Assembly (NCBI RefSeq): GCF_000474945.1
Contig: NZ_KI440839.1
Span: forward strand, 121,857 to 185,856
Source: Solimonas soli DSM 21787
GTDB lineage: Bacteria; Pseudomonadota; Gammaproteobacteria; Nevskiales; Nevskiaceae
Direction: 5' to 3'
Length of the DNA stretch: 64,000 bases
Part shown: positions 16,040 to 27,026 of the stretch, piece by piece
How positions within the stretch are numbered: position 1 is the first letter of the stretch
How the letters are laid out: each line of letters starts with the position of its first letter
Notes under the pieces: model-generated
The model's database searches: none
What the model saw: only the letters and a program-made list of their open reading frames with translations
Told to the model about the DNA's origin: nothing
Made by a program: the position numbers and the translations under genes

Positions 16040-17317
16040 ATGCCGGCCTTGCCGCAACGCACCTTCGAGAGGCTCTCCGTGTCTTCGCCTGTCTATGGCG
16101 GCCGTCGCGCCGCCATCGCTTTCATCTTCGTTACGGCGGTGATCGACGTCATCGCCATGGGCATCGTCATCCCGGTGCTGCCGGCGCTGATCGAGCAGTT
16201 CAGCGGCTCGAACGCGCGTGCCGGCGAGATCAACGGCCTGTTCGTCGCGCTGTGGGCCGGCATGCAGTTCGTCGCCTCGCCGATCATCGGCTCGCTGTCG
16301 GACCGCTACGGACGGCGGCCGGTGATCCTGCTGTCGGCCGCGGGCCTGGCCTGCGATTACCTGCTGATGGCGGTCGCGCCGAATCTCTGGTGGCTGGCGC
16401 TCGGCCGCCTCATCGCCGGCGTGACCTCGGCGAGCTTCACGACCGTGTTCGCCTACATGGCTGACATCACGCCGCCGGAAGGCCGTGCGCGCGCCTACGG
16501 CCTGATCGGCGCCGCCTTCAGCGGCGGCTTCGTGCTCGGCCCGCTGTTCGGCGGCGTGCTCGGCGAGATCTCGCCGCGCGCGCCGTTCTGGGCGGCGGCG
16601 GCGCTGTCCGGCCTGGCCTTGCTCTACGGCGCCTTCATCCTGCCCGAATCGCTGCCGCGCGAACGGCGCATGGCCTTCTCGTGGTCGCGCGCCAATCCCT
16701 TCGGCGCGCTGCGTCTGCTGCGCTCGCATCCCGAGCTGTCGGGCCTCGCCGTCGTCAACTTCCTGCTGTACTTCGCGCACCACGTGTTCTCGGCGGTGTT
16801 CGTGCTCTACGCCGGCTACCGCTACGGCTGGAGCGCCTGGGAGGTCGGCGTGCTGCTCGCCGGTGTCGGCGCGCTCGACATGCTCGTGCAGGGCGTGCTG
16901 GTCGGCCGTGTCGTCGAGCGCTTCGGCGACCGCGCGACGATGATCGCCGGCCTGTTCGGCGGCGCGCTCGGCATCGCCGTCATGGGCCTCGCGCCGAGCG
17001 GCGCGTGGTTCGTCGCCGCCATGCTGCCCAACGCGCTCTGGGGCCTGGCGATGCCGACCCTGCAGTCGATCATGACCCGGCACGTCTCCGAATCCGAGCA
17101 GGGTCAGCTGCAGGGCGCGACGATGAGCGTCGGCAGCATCGCCGGCGTGATCTCGCCGCTGTTCTTCGGCTGGGTCTACGCGCAGTCGGTCGGCGAATCG
17201 CCGGCGCTGCCGACGCCCGGCGCCGCGTTCCTGATCGCCGCGCTGGTGCTGCTCGCCGCGGCGCTGATCGGCTGGGCCGTCGCGCGGCAGGCCGAGCGCC
17301 AGGCCGCGGCCGCTTGA
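16040..17317 (+). CDS. MFS drug transporter, TetA-like
   Basis: This 425-residue major facilitator has 12 predicted membrane segments. Motif A is SLSDRYGRRPVILLS after TM2, and motif C is GPLFGGVLGEISPRAPFW in TM5. These resemble tetracycline/multidrug proton antiporters of the TetA group, where the best sequence match in my memory lies. The substrate cannot be told from sequence. A GTG at 16079 preceded by GAGAGG is an alternative start that removes a 13-residue soluble leader. Confidence 0.88.
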   Translation: MPALPQRTFERLSVSSPVYGGRRAAIAFIFVTAVIDVIAMGIVIPVLPALIEQFSGSNARAGEINGLFVALWAGMQFVASPIIGSLSDRYGRRPVILLSAAGLACDYLLMAVAPNLWWLALGRLIAGVTSASFTTVFAYMADITPPEGRARAYGLIGAAFSGGFVLGPLFGGVLGEISPRAPFWAAAALSGLALLYGAFILPESLPRERRMAFSWSRANPFGALRLLRSHPELSGLAVVNFLLYFAHHVFSAVFVLYAGYRYGWSAWEVGVLLAGVGALDMLVQGVLVGRVVERFGDRATMIAGLFGGALGIAVMGLAPSGAWFVAAMLPNALWGLAMPTLQSIMTRHVSESEQGQLQGATMSVGSIAGVISPLFFGWVYAQSVGESPALPTPGAAFLIAALVLLAAALIGWAVARQAERQAAAA

Positions 17318-17318
17318 T

Positions 17319-17831
17319 TCAGCGCGGCGCGTCGAGCACGCGCTGCAGCATCCACACGTCGAGCACGGCGCCGAACTTCACGCCGCAGCGCCGCATCAGG
17401 CCGATGCGCTCGTAGCCGAGCGCCTCGTGCAGCGCGAGGCTGGCCGGATTGCCGTCGACGATGCGGGCGATCAGGGTCAGCACGCCGATCTGCGGCGCGA
17501 GCCGCAGCAGTTCTTCGAGCAGCGCGCGGCCGATGCCGCGGCCGCGCGCGTCGGCGCGCACGTAGACGGCGTTTTCGGCGCTGCGGTCGTAGGCCGGCCG
17601 CGGCGACCACTGGTAGAGCCGGCCCCAGCCGACGACACCGGATTCGTCTTCGGCGACGACGATCGGATAACGGCCGCCAGGGTTGGTGCGAAACCAGTCG
17701 AGGCGTTCGGCTTCGCTCTTCGGCACGGTGTCGAAGGTCGCCGTGCCGTGCAGCACCTGTTCGTCGTAGATGGCGAAGATCGCCGCGAGATCGGCCTCGG
17801 TGGCGGCGCGCAGCGTCGGCGCCGGCGTCAC
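17319..17831 (-). CDS. GNAT acetyltransferase
   Basis: This 170-residue protein is a single GNAT domain resembling phosphinothricin/methionine-sulfoximine N-acetyltransferases. It has LRAATEADLAAIFAIYDEQV at the N terminus, the acetyl-CoA loop ADARGRGIGRALLEELL, and NPASLALHEALGYERIGLM near the C terminus. The GTG start at 17831 overlaps the marC stop, which indicates coupling. The acceptor substrate is not certain. Confidence 0.88.
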   Translation of the reverse strand: MTPAPTLRAATEADLAAIFAIYDEQVLHGTATFDTVPKSEAERLDWFRTNPGGRYPIVVAEDESGVVGWGRLYQWSPRPAYDRSAENAVYVRADARGRGIGRALLEELLRLAPQIGVLTLIARIVDGNPASLALHEALGYERIGLMRRCGVKFGAVLDVWMLQRVLDAPR

Positions 17832-18427
17832 GGCTTGTGCGCGTTCCAGAACTGCAGCACGCCGCCCATCATCATCTCGACGGCGATCGTCACCAGCAGC
17901 AGGCCCATCAGGCGCTCGACGGCGGTGAGGCCGCGCGTGCCGAGCACGTTCCGCAGCCCGGTGCTGGCGAGCATGATCGGCAGACAACCGCCCCAGGCCA
18001 GCAGCACGGCGCCGATCCAGGTCATCCAGCGCTCCGGTTCGCGGCTCATCATCAGCAGCACGGTGGCCAGCGCCGACGGACCGGCGACGTAGGGAATCGC
18101 CAGCGGCACGAGGAAGGGCTCGGCCATCGTCGCCTCCTCCTCGAGCGAGTGTTCGCGCGAGGGGAAGATCATGCGCAGCGCGATCAGCATCAGGATCACG
18201 CCGCCGGCGACGGTCAGCGCCGGCGGCGACAGGCCGAGCAGGCGCAGCAGATGGCCGCCGCCGAGCAGGAAGATGAGCAGGATCGCCAGCGCGAACAGCA
18301 TCTCGCGCAGGATCACCTGGCGCTGCCGCGCCATCGGCACGTGCTTGAGCGCCGACAGGAACAGCGGCACGTTGCCGAGCGGGTCCATGACGAGGAACAG
18401 CAGCACGGCGGCGGAGAGGAAGGTCAT
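17828..18427 (-). CDS. MarC family integral membrane protein
   Basis: The 199-residue product is a MarC/UPF0056 protein with six hydrophobic segments and the family motifs LVMDPLGNVPLFLSAL near the N terminus and PLAIPYVAGPSALATVLLM in the middle. The function of the family is unsettled. It starts at ATG 18427, directly beside a repeat-rich stretch, and overlaps the GNAT gene downstream. Confidence 0.92.
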   Translation of the reverse strand: MTFLSAAVLLFLVMDPLGNVPLFLSALKHVPMARQRQVILREMLFALAILLIFLLGGGHLLRLLGLSPPALTVAGGVILMLIALRMIFPSREHSLEEEATMAEPFLVPLAIPYVAGPSALATVLLMMSREPERWMTWIGAVLLAWGGCLPIMLASTGLRNVLGTRGLTAVERLMGLLLVTIAVEMMMGGVLQFWNAHKP

Positions 18428-18504
18428 GCGGCTATGGTAAGGGCCCCGCCAGCACGCAGATACGGTGGAAAGCCCCAGGGCGCCGTCGCGATCGGAAAGT
18501 GCAG

Positions 18505-18950
18505 GCGCCCGACGCTGACGCCCACCTCCCCCGGCCCCTCCCCCCCGCGAGCGGGCGGAGGGGAGAACAAAAGCAAAGCTCGCGAAAGACCTCTGCTCCT
18601 CTCCCGCAGGTAGCTGGAAGGGAAAACCGGAGCGATGCGCTTGCAGCACACCTCGCGCCTCTCCGCCCTTGGGGCGGAGAGGCCGGGTGAGGTGGGGCGT
18701 GCGGCGCGCGTTGCGCCGGATGCAATGCAGCACAGCGCCCGACGCCGACCCCAACCCCTCCCCTCCGCCAGCGGGCGGAAGGAGAAGAGAAGAAAAACAT
18801 CCGCTCCTCTCCGCCCTTGGGGCGGAGAGGCCGGGTGAGGTGGGGCGTGCGGCGCGCGTTGCGCCGGATGCAATGCAGCACGGCGCCCGACGCCGACCCC
18901 CACCTCCCCGACCCCTCCCCTCCGCCGGCGGGCGGAGGGAGAAGAAGAAA
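18505..18950. repeat. Tandem 147-bp repeat with nested palindromes
   Basis: The 538 bases between marC and purC carry no credible gene. Two direct copies of a 147-bp unit start at 18659 and 18806. Each opens with CTCTCCGCCC-TTG-GGGCGGAGAG and later has a CCTCCGCC-GGCGGGCGGAGG-type palindrome. A partial, diverged third copy lies at about 18505-18610. Long open frames here are by-products of the repeat. The unit resembles the blocks at 9-34 and 2226-2275. Confidence 0.85.
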
Positions 18951-18965
18951 GGTCGCGAGTCCGGC

Positions 18966-19874
18966 CTACGCGCCGATGAGCAGGCGCTGCGCCTCGCGGT
19001 ACTTCGCCGCCGATTTCTCGATGATCTCGGCCGGCAGCATCGGGCCCGGCGCCTTCTTGTCCCAGTCCAGCGTCTCGAGGTAGTCGCGCACGAACTGCTT
19101 GTCGAAGCTCGGCGGGCTGATGCCGGGCCTGTAGGTGTCGGCCGGCCAGAAGCGCGAGGAATCCGGCGTCAGCGCCTCGTCGATCAGGTGCAGCGTGCCG
19201 TGCTCGTCGACGCCGAACTCGAACTTGGTGTCGGCGATGATGATGCCGCGCGTGCGCGCGTACTCGGAGGCTTCACGGTAGATGCGCAGCGTGATGTCGC
19301 GCACCTGCGCGGCGAGGTCCTTGCCGATGCGCGCTTCGACATCGGCATAGCCGATGTTCTCGTCGTGCTGGCCGACCGGCGCCTTGTCGGCCGGCGTGAA
19401 GATCGGCTCCGGCAGCCGGTCGGCCAGCTGCAAGCCGGCCGGCAGCGCGATGCCGCAGATGGCGCCGGTCTTCTGGTAGTCCTTCCAGCCGCTGCCGATG
19501 ATGTAGCCGCGCGCGACGGCCTCGATCGGCAGCGCCTTGAGCTTGCGCACGACGTTGCTGCGGCCGGCGACCTGCGCCAGCTCGGCCGGCGTCAGGTACT
19601 TGGCGAGATCGACGTCCGGCGCGAGGTGGTTGGGCAGCAGATGCGTGAAGCGCGCCATCCAGAAATTGGAGACGGCGGTGAGCACGGCGCCCTTGCCGGG
19701 AATCGGCTGCGGCAGGATCACGTCGAAGGCCGACAGGCGATCGGAGGTGACGATCAGCATGTGCGCGTCGCCGAGCGCGTAGATGTCGCGGACCTTGCCG
19801 CGGTGAATGCGCGGCACGCTGGTCAGCGTCGATTCGTAGAGGGCGGCGACAGGCGCTGATTGGGGCGCGGACAT
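18966..19874 (-). CDS. purC: SAICAR synthetase PurC
   Basis: PurC joins CAIR with aspartate using ATP in purine synthesis. The 302-residue product belongs to the longer class of SAICAR synthetases. It has the phosphate-binding [15 protein letters not shown] near the N terminus, [19 protein letters not shown], the loop [18 protein letters not shown], and [18 protein letters not shown] 19874 begins the family-like N terminus ([17 protein letters not shown]). The frame stays open upstream to 19961 without homology. Confidence 0.96.
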   Translation of the reverse strand: MSAPQSAPVAALYESTLTSVPRIHRGKVRDIYALGDAHMLIVTSDRLSAFDVILPQPIPGKGAVLTAVSNFWMARFTHLLPNHLAPDVDLAKYLTPAELAQVAGRSNVVRKLKALPIEAVARGYIIGSGWKDYQKTGAICGIALPAGLQLADRLPEPIFTPADKAPVGQHDENIGYADVEARIGKDLAAQVRDITLRIYREASEYARTRGIIIADTKFEFGVDEHGTLHLIDEALTPDSSRFWPADTYRPGISPPSFDKQFVRDYLETLDWDKKAPGPMLPAEIIEKSAAKYREAQRLLIGA

Positions 19875-20007
19875 GGGTGAGCGTCGGCTGGCAATGAGGC
19901 GCGCATTGTGGAGAAGCCGCATTGGGGGGTAAAGCCGGCCGGCCGCGCCGGGCCCATCCATCTGCGATAATCGCGCCCCTCCCGCTCAACGCCGCCCGGT
20001 CGCCCGC

Positions 20008-20709
20008 ATGGCCAAGCTCGCTCCGCTGATCGCTCCCAGCATCCTGTCCGCCGATCTCGCCCGCCTCGGCGACGAGGTCAGGAACGTGCTCGCGGCCGGC
20101 GCCGACATCGTCCACTTCGACGTGATGGACAACCATTACGTGCCGAACCTGACCTTCGGGCCGATGATCGCCGAAGCGCTGCGCAAGTACGGCATCAGCG
20201 CGCCGATCGACGTGCACCTGATGGTCGAGCCGGTCGACGAGCTCGCCGCGCTGTTCGCCAAGGCCGGCGCCACGTACATCACCTTCCACCCGGAAGCGAC
20301 GCGCCACGTCGACCGCAGCCTGCAGGCGATCAAGGCCGCCGGCTGCAAGGCCGGCCTCGTGTTCAACCCGGCGACGCCGCTCGACGCGCTGAAGTACGTG
20401 ATGGACAAGGTCGACATGGTGCTGCTGATGTCGGTCAACCCCGGCTTCGGCGGCCAGAGCTTCATCCCGGCCGCGCTGAACAAGCTCGCCGAGGCGCGCG
20501 CGCTGATCGACGCCTACGTGGCCAAGAACCCGGGCCGCGAGATCCGCCTGGAGATCGACGGCGGCGTGAAGACCGACAACATCCAGGCGATCGCCGCCGC
20601 CGGTGCCGACACCTTCGTCGCCGGCAGCGCGATCTTCGGCGCCAGCGACTACGCGGCGACGATCGCTTTGATGAAGGCGGAGATCGCCAAGGCCGGTCGA
20701 GGCGCCTGA
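20008..20709 (+). CDS. rpe: Ribulose-phosphate 3-epimerase
   Basis: Rpe interconverts ribulose-5-phosphate and xylulose-5-phosphate in the pentose phosphate pathway. The 233-residue TIM barrel shows [17 protein letters not shown], the metal-site segment [41 protein letters not shown] and the phosphate-binding end IDGGVKTDN then GSAIFG. Length and motifs are normal. It diverges from purC across 133 nt. Confidence 0.97.
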   Translation: MAKLAPLIAPSILSADLARLGDEVRNVLAAGADIVHFDVMDNHYVPNLTFGPMIAEALRKYGISAPIDVHLMVEPVDELAALFAKAGATYITFHPEATRHVDRSLQAIKAAGCKAGLVFNPATPLDALKYVMDKVDMVLLMSVNPGFGGQSFIPAALNKLAEARALIDAYVAKNPGREIRLEIDGGVKTDNIQAIAAAGADTFVAGSAIFGASDYAATIALMKAEIAKAGRGA

Positions 20710-20715
20710 CGGTGC

Positions 20716-21891
20716 CTACCGGTTCGCGCCCGGCTGCAGCCGTCGCGCCAAACGCATGATCATCGCCAGCGCCAGCGCACACAGCAGGGCCGCGGCGACA
20801 TAGACCGGGCGGTAGTCCTGCGCGAGCACCAGGAGCCCGCCGAGCGGTCCGGCGAGGCTCATCGCCACGTCGCTGAACACCGTGTAGAGGCCCAGCGCGG
20901 CGCCGCGATTTTCGTCCGGGATGCGGCGCAGCGCCTCGACCGCCAGCGCCGGAAAAATCAGCGCGAAGCCGCTGCCGGCGAGCGCCGCGCCGAGCGTCGT
21001 CAGCCAGGCCGAAGCGGCGAACGCGACGAGCGCGAGCCCGATCGTCTCGACCGCGAAGGAGATCGACGCGACGCGATAGCCGCCGCGGCGGCGGATCGCA
21101 TCGCTGAACAGCAGGCGCACGGCGATCATCGCCGCCGTGAACGCCGACAGGGCCAGCGCCGCACCGCTCCAGCCACGGCTCGCGAAATGCAGCACGATGA
21201 AGCTGGCGATCACGCCGAAGCCGGCACCGCCGAAGGCGAGCCCCATGCCGAACGGCGCGATGCGCGACAGCAGCCGGCCGAAAGGCAGCGGCCGGCCGGG
21301 CACGACCGCGACCGCGGCGCTGCGGCTCGCCAGACCGTGCATCGCCAGCGCGACGGCGATGCAGACCACGCCCACCGCCGGCAGTCCGCAAGCGCCGTCG
21401 AGCAGCACGCCGAGCGGCGCGCCGATGCCCATCGCGCCGTAGGTGGAAATGCCATTCCAGGAAATCGCCGTCGCCATCGATTGCGGACCGGCGCGGCGCG
21501 TCGCCCACATGATCGCCGCGGTGGCGACGAAGCTCTCGCCGACGCCCAGCGTCAGCCGGGCGGCGAGCAGCGCGGCGAGCGCCAGCGGCGGGCTGGCGAC
21601 CAGCAGCGGCGCCAGCGTCAGCAGCGCGCCGCTGACGCTCACGCCGAGCAGGCCGCGCAGCGCGGCGTGCTTCGGGCCGTCGCGATCGACGAGCGTGCCG
21701 ACGAAGCCGCGGCTGATCAGCGTCGCGAGGTATTGCGCGCCGATCACCACGCCGACCGTCACCGTGCCGTAGCCGAGCCGGAAGTGCACGAAGCCCGGCA
21801 GCGCGGCGAGCTGCAGGCCGATGATCAGATACGCGGTGAAGGTGCACAGCAGCGGCACGACGCTGCTGGACGGCGGGAGCACATGGCGCAT
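20716..21891 (-). CDS. MFS transporter (YfcJ/YhhS-like)
   Basis: This product of about 391 residues has 12 hydrophobic segments and the MFS loop ISRGFVGTLVDRDGPKHAAL after TM2. It resembles the arabinose/multidrug exporters YhhS and YfcJ. The substrate is not determined. The frame starts at ATG 21891 (MRHVLPPSSSVVPLL); upstream ATGs at 21903 and 21921 are possible. Its stop lies 6 nt from the convergent rpe stop. Confidence 0.82.
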   Translation of the reverse strand: MRHVLPPSSSVVPLLCTFTAYLIIGLQLAALPGFVHFRLGYGTVTVGVVIGAQYLATLISRGFVGTLVDRDGPKHAALRGLLGVSVSGALLTLAPLLVASPPLALAALLAARLTLGVGESFVATAAIMWATRRAGPQSMATAISWNGISTYGAMGIGAPLGVLLDGACGLPAVGVVCIAVALAMHGLASRSAAVAVVPGRPLPFGRLLSRIAPFGMGLAFGGAGFGVIASFIVLHFASRGWSGAALALSAFTAAMIAVRLLFSDAIRRRGGYRVASISFAVETIGLALVAFAASAWLTTLGAALAGSGFALIFPALAVEALRRIPDENRGAALGLYTVFSDVAMSLAGPLGGLLVLAQDYRPVYVAAALLCALALAMIMRLARRLQPGANR

Positions 21892-22007
21892 GGATGAACG
21901 CATGCCGCGCGCGGCGCGCACGGTCGTGGAGGAACGCGCCTACTCTAGCCGAGCGGCCTTGCGCGCAGGTGAAGCGGCCCGCCGGTGATCGGCAGGTCGG
22001 CTTCGCG

Positions 22008-22013
22008 TATAGT
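22008..22013 (+). promoter_or_regulatory. Possible -10 box before the Trp leader
   Basis: TATAGT lies 38 nt upstream of the Trp leader peptide. A matching -35 box is weak. No clear TrpR operator is visible. Confidence 0.3.
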
Positions 22014-22050
22014 GCGGCCCGATCCGATTGTCCCGGTGAGAGACCGACCC

Positions 22051-22107
22051 ATGCTTCAGTCCCCGCAATGGACCGCGTACCCGCGCGGATGGTGGCGATG
22101 GCGCTGA
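22051..22107 (+). CDS. trpL: Trp leader peptide upstream of trpE
   Basis: An 18-codon frame encodes [18 protein letters not shown]. It contains four Trp residues (positions 7, 14, 15 and 17) and ends 73 nt before trpE. Four Trp in 18 residues is far from chance and is the hallmark of a transcription-attenuation leader, where stalling on Trp codons chooses between two RNA folds. A weak purine-rich GTGAGAG lies upstream as a ribosome site. Confidence 0.85.
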   Translation: MLQSPQWTAYPRGWWRWR

Positions 22108-22115
22108 TGCGCGCC

Positions 22116-22131
22116 GCGGCCGTCCGGCCGC
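22116..22131 (+). terminator. Likely trp attenuator stem
   Basis: GCGGCCG-TC-CGGCCGC is a perfect 7-bp stem starting 9 nt after the leader-peptide stop, followed by a pyrimidine-rich CCCGTCCCCTTCCCTT. The upstream GGCGC/GCGCC pair at 22100-22115 could form the competing fold. The tail is not a clean run of T, so termination strength is uncertain. Confidence 0.55.
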
Positions 22132-22180
22132 CCGTCCCCTTCCCTTGCTCCGTTTGCTCGCTGTCCCAGGACTGAAGACC

Positions 22181-23632
22181 ATGACGCAATACAACCGCAT
22201 CGCGCTGACGCGCGAGCTGCCCGGCGACCTCGACACGCCGGTCGGCGCCTATCTCAAGCTCGCACACCGGCCCCACGCCCGGGGGTATTCCTTCCTGCTC
22301 GAATCGATGGTCGGCGGCGAGCAGTGGGGCCGCTACTCGTTCATCGGCCTGCCCTCGCGCGAAGTGCTGCGCGTGGTCGGCCATGACATCACGGTGACGC
22401 GCGACGGCGAAACCGTCGAGACCGCACAGGTCGCCGACCCGCTGCCGTGGATCCGCGCCTACGCTGCCCGCCACCGCGTGCGGCCGGACGCGGCGCTGCC
22501 GCGCTTCTCCGGCGGCCTGGTCGGCTACTTCGGCTACGACTGCGTGCGCTACTTCGAGCCGAAGCTGGCGGCCACCAACCAGGACGATCCGCTCGGCGTG
22601 CCGGACATCCTGCTGATGCGCGCCGAAGAGCTGGTCGTGTTCGACACGCTGCGCGCGACCTTGACCATCATCACGCACGCCGATCCCGGCGACGCGGCCG
22701 ACGTCGCGCGCGCAACGCAGCGGCTCGACGACATCGAGGCGCTGCTCGCGCGTCCGCTCGCGCAGCCGCCGCCGGCGCCGGCCGCCGGCGCAGGCGCGCT
22801 GCCGTTCACCTCGAGCTTCGGCGAGGAGCCGTTCAGGAAGGCGGTGCGCAGGATCCAGGACTACATCGCCGCCGGCGACTGCATGCAGGTGGTGCCGTCG
22901 CAGCGCCTGAGCGCGCCGTTCAGCGCCGACCCGGTGCAGCTGTATCGCGCGATCCGCCGCCTCAATCCCTCGCCCTACCTGTACTGCATGGACCTCGGCG
23001 ATCACCACGTGGTCGGCGCCTCGCCGGAAGTGCTGGCGCGCGTCGAGAACGGCCTCGTCACCGTGCGGCCGATCGCCGGCACGCGCAAGCGCGGCAGGAA
23101 CGTCGAGGAAGACGCCGCGCTCGCCGCCGAGCTGCTCGCCGACCCGAAGGAGACTGCCGAGCACCTGATGCTGATCGACCTCGGCCGCAACGACGTCGGC
23201 CGCGTCTCGCAAACGGGCAGCGTGCGGCTCACCGAGAAGATGGTGATCGAGCGCTACAGCCACGTGATGCACATCGTCAGCAACGTCACCGGCCAGCTCA
23301 AGCCCGGCCTCGACGCGCTCGATGCGCTCGCCGCGATCTTCCCGGCCGGCACGCTGTCCGGCGCGCCGAAGGTGCGCGCGATGGAAATCATCGACGAGCT
23401 CGAGCCGGTCAAGCGCGGCATCTACGGCGGCGCCGTCGGCTATCTCGGCTGGGACGGCAACATGGACACCGCGATCGCCATCCGCACCGCCGTCATCAAG
23501 GACGGCCAGGTTCATGTGCAGGCCGGTGCCGGCATCGTCGCCGATTCCGATCCGCAGTCGGAATGGGACGAGACGATGAACAAGGCGGCGGCGATGCTGC
23601 GCGCGGCGGCGTCCGTGTCGGTGTCCGGCTGA
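22181..23632 (+). CDS. trpE: Anthranilate synthase component I
   Basis: TrpE converts chorismate to anthranilate with the glutaminase subunit TrpG. The 483-residue product has the N-terminal Trp-binding domain with [17 protein letters not shown] and the chorismate-binding C-terminal half. That half contains [66 protein letters not shown] and [18 protein letters not shown]. It starts at ATG 22181, following a Trp leader peptide. Its partner trpG lies about 36.6 kb downstream. Confidence 0.97.
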   Translation: MTQYNRIALTRELPGDLDTPVGAYLKLAHRPHARGYSFLLESMVGGEQWGRYSFIGLPSREVLRVVGHDITVTRDGETVETAQVADPLPWIRAYAARHRVRPDAALPRFSGGLVGYFGYDCVRYFEPKLAATNQDDPLGVPDILLMRAEELVVFDTLRATLTIITHADPGDAADVARATQRLDDIEALLARPLAQPPPAPAAGAGALPFTSSFGEEPFRKAVRRIQDYIAAGDCMQVVPSQRLSAPFSADPVQLYRAIRRLNPSPYLYCMDLGDHHVVGASPEVLARVENGLVTVRPIAGTRKRGRNVEEDAALAAELLADPKETAEHLMLIDLGRNDVGRVSQTGSVRLTEKMVIERYSHVMHIVSNVTGQLKPGLDALDALAAIFPAGTLSGAPKVRAMEIIDELEPVKRGIYGGAVGYLGWDGNMDTAIAIRTAVIKDGQVHVQAGAGIVADSDPQSEWDETMNKAAAMLRAAASVSVSG

Positions 23633-23657
23633 GCGTCGGCGCGCACGCCGCGTCGCC

Positions 23658-24017
23658 ATGCGCAAACGGCTACTCGTCGCGATCGCCATCCTGCTCGCCG
23701 CCGCGGCGGCCGCGGCGGCTTACCGGCATTGGCGCGGCGCGCCCGTGGCGGCATCGGTGTTCATCGGCGCGCGGACCTGCGGCGTCGAGCTGCGGGGCGC
23801 GGCGCTGATCGAAGCCATGCGCTGCGCCGAGGTCGTGCCGTATCTGCGCGCGCATCTCGCCGGCAGCGGCGCGGATGTCGCGCTCGGCTACGTCGAAGGT
23901 CGCGACGATGCACGCGCCCGCGAGCTGTCCGCCGCCCTGCAGGCGGCGGGATACCGTCAAGCGATCACCACGGCGATCGACACCCCCTCTCCCGCCGGCA
24001 GCGCGACACCGCCCTGA
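23658..24017 (+). CDS. Hypothetical protein with N-terminal membrane anchor
   Basis: This 119-residue product begins MRKRLLVAIAILLAAAAAAA, a signal anchor or signal peptide. A small, probably periplasmic domain follows, with two Cys (in ARTCGVEL and AMRCAEVV) that could form a disulfide. I do not recognise a family. It follows trpE by 25 nt in the same direction and may share its transcript. Confidence 0.55.
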   Translation: MRKRLLVAIAILLAAAAAAAAYRHWRGAPVAASVFIGARTCGVELRGAALIEAMRCAEVVPYLRAHLAGSGADVALGYVEGRDDARARELSAALQAAGYRQAITTAIDTPSPAGSATPP

Positions 24018-24050
24018 ACGGCCGCGGCGCTGACGGCACCGCGCGCCGGG

Positions 24051-24518
24051 CTACGGCCGTCCGGCCAGCATGCGCTTGGCGGTATAGACGAGCACCTGCT
24101 CGCCGCGCGTGTTGTGCACCTCGATCTCGCTCGTCACCACGGCGCGGTTGCCCTTCGACGTCGGCTTGACGTCGGTGATGGTGACGATCGCCCAGATTGT
24201 GTCGCCGACCCGCACCGGCTTGAGCGCCTTCAGCGACATCTCCAGCAGCGCGAGGCCGGTGCCCTGGATCATGGTCTGGAACAGAAGGCCCTCGATGAGG
24301 CCCTGCGTGAGGGCCGCCGGCACGGCGCGGCCGCTCATCGCCGCGCCCTCGAATTCGGCGTCGATGAAAATCGCCTCGAGCATGCCGGTGACCGAGATGA
24401 AGTTGACCAGGTCGGTTTCGGTCACCGTGCGGCGGATGGTGCGGAAGCGCTGGCCGGCGTGAATGTCCTGCCAGTAGAAGCCCTGGCCGAGCGGGGTCGG
24501 TTCTGCGGTGGCGCTCAC
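24051..24518 (-). CDS. MaoC-like hot-dog fold protein
   Basis: This 155-residue protein has a MaoC dehydratase-like hot-dog domain. FYWQDIHAGQRFRTIRRTVT and ETDLVNFISVTG near the N terminus are the usual MaoC opening, and LKALKPVRVGDTIWAIVTIT follows. Homologues hydrate enoyl-CoA thioesters or act as thioesterases. The catalytic Asp/His pair of hydratases is not clear: FISVTG replaces FA.LTGD.H. The activity is therefore uncertain. Confidence 0.8.
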   Translation of the reverse strand: MSATAEPTPLGQGFYWQDIHAGQRFRTIRRTVTETDLVNFISVTGMLEAIFIDAEFEGAAMSGRAVPAALTQGLIEGLLFQTMIQGTGLALLEMSLKALKPVRVGDTIWAIVTITDVKPTSKGNRAVVTSEIEVHNTRGEQVLVYTAKRMLAGRP

Positions 24519-24590
24519 GTCGGTTCCTTTGCGCTGTGCTGCCGTGGTTGGGCTGCCGGATCGCGGCGGCGATGCGGCCGCGGGCCGCCG

Positions 24591-25580
24591 CTATGATCGC
24601 ATCGTCGCGGCGGCCGGCGCCGCGCCGAAGCACAGCCGCAGTTCACCGCCGTGCAGGGTCAGCGACAGCGGCTCCTCGTCGAGCAGCAAGGCCAGGGTGG
24701 CGACGACCGCGGCAGTGCTCGGCGGCCGGCCGCCCCACTCGAAGCCGCCGGCTTCGGCATCCGCCGGCGGCGCGTCGCGAATGCGCAGGACCGGCGCCGG
24801 CGCGGAGGCCAGCCATTCCGCGCGCAGTTCCTGCCGCGCCCCGGACAGGCCATCGCAGGCGAGCAGCAAGGCGGCGATGATGGCCAGCTCGACGTGCGCC
24901 GCCACGCGCGGCGGGCCGCTGCCTTCGAGCGCGTCGAGCGCATCGGCATGCAGGCGGATGTCGTGCAGCGAACCGTAGTTGCGCACCATGCGCAGCGCCG
25001 CGGCCACGATCGCCGCCATGTCGCTCTCGCCGCCCGGGCCCGGCGCTGCGAGCCACAGGGCGACCAGCGCATCCTGGCGCGCGGCGAGGTCGCGCTGGCG
25101 TTCGCGGATCACGCGGGCGCTGGCGTTCGCGCGTTCCACCGAATCGGGCATGGCGATCAGCCGGCCGAGCAGATCGGCGTGCAGCGACAGGGCGTTCATC
25201 GGATTGCGTAGCTCGTGCAGCAGCTGCGAGGCGAGGCGCTCGGCGAGCTGGCGGCGCAAGCGCATGAAACTGCAGCGGCGGCTCTCGCTGAGCGCCTGCG
25301 CGGCCCATAGCGCCACGGACGCGGGCGCGGCGACGCGACGCAGACGCCAGGTCGCGTCATGGCCGCGCGCCAGCAGCGTGTCGCCGATCGCCGCGCCGCG
25401 CATGCGCGCCAGCAGCGCGGTCGAGGGCTGCAGCGCGGCGGCGCCGTCGAGCGGCAGCAGCCCATCGTCCGTGACCAGATGGCAGGCGGCATCGGGCATC
25501 GCCGCGGCACGCCAGTGCGCGGGCACCGTCTCGTCGTCCGCGTAAGACTCCAGGGCCTGCAACATCGCGCGCATCGTCAT
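24591..25580 (-). CDS. Degenerate sensor-kinase-like protein
   Basis: This product of about 329 residues has a recognisable HisKA segment, SQLLHELRNPMNALSLHADL, with the phospho-accepting His near residue 122. It lacks transmembrane segments. The C-terminal region sits where an ATPase domain should be, but the N box (N-x-x-x-N) and DxGxG motifs are absent, so it may not autophosphorylate. It could be a phosphotransfer or control partner for the NtrC-type regulator just upstream. AAGGAG precedes two close ATGs at 25580 and 25574; either could be the start. Confidence 0.75.
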   Translation of the reverse strand: MTMRAMLQALESYADDETVPAHWRAAAMPDAACHLVTDDGLLPLDGAAALQPSTALLARMRGAAIGDTLLARGHDATWRLRRVAAPASVALWAAQALSESRRCSFMRLRRQLAERLASQLLHELRNPMNALSLHADLLGRLIAMPDSVERANASARVIRERQRDLAARQDALVALWLAAPGPGGESDMAAIVAAALRMVRNYGSLHDIRLHADALDALEGSGPPRVAAHVELAIIAALLLACDGLSGARQELRAEWLASAPAPVLRIRDAPPADAEAGGFEWGGRPPSTAAVVATLALLLDEEPLSLTLHGGELRLCFGAAPAAATMRS

Positions 25581-25600
25581 CGGCTCCTTGCGCATCCCGC

Positions 25601-27013
<1,413 letters not shown>

Positions 27014-27026
27014 GGCGGCACTCGGT

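Noticed and set aside
18499-18903. Short frames across the tandem repeats
   Set aside because: They are repeat translations with no starts or sites that support expression.
18505-18950. CRISPR array
   Set aside because: The repeat unit is 147 bp with internal palindromes, only two copies, no equal-length unique spacers and no cas genes.
20462-23689. 1075-codon frame on the minus strand across rpe, MFS and trpE
   Set aside because: It crosses three intact genes on either strand and has shadow-frame composition.
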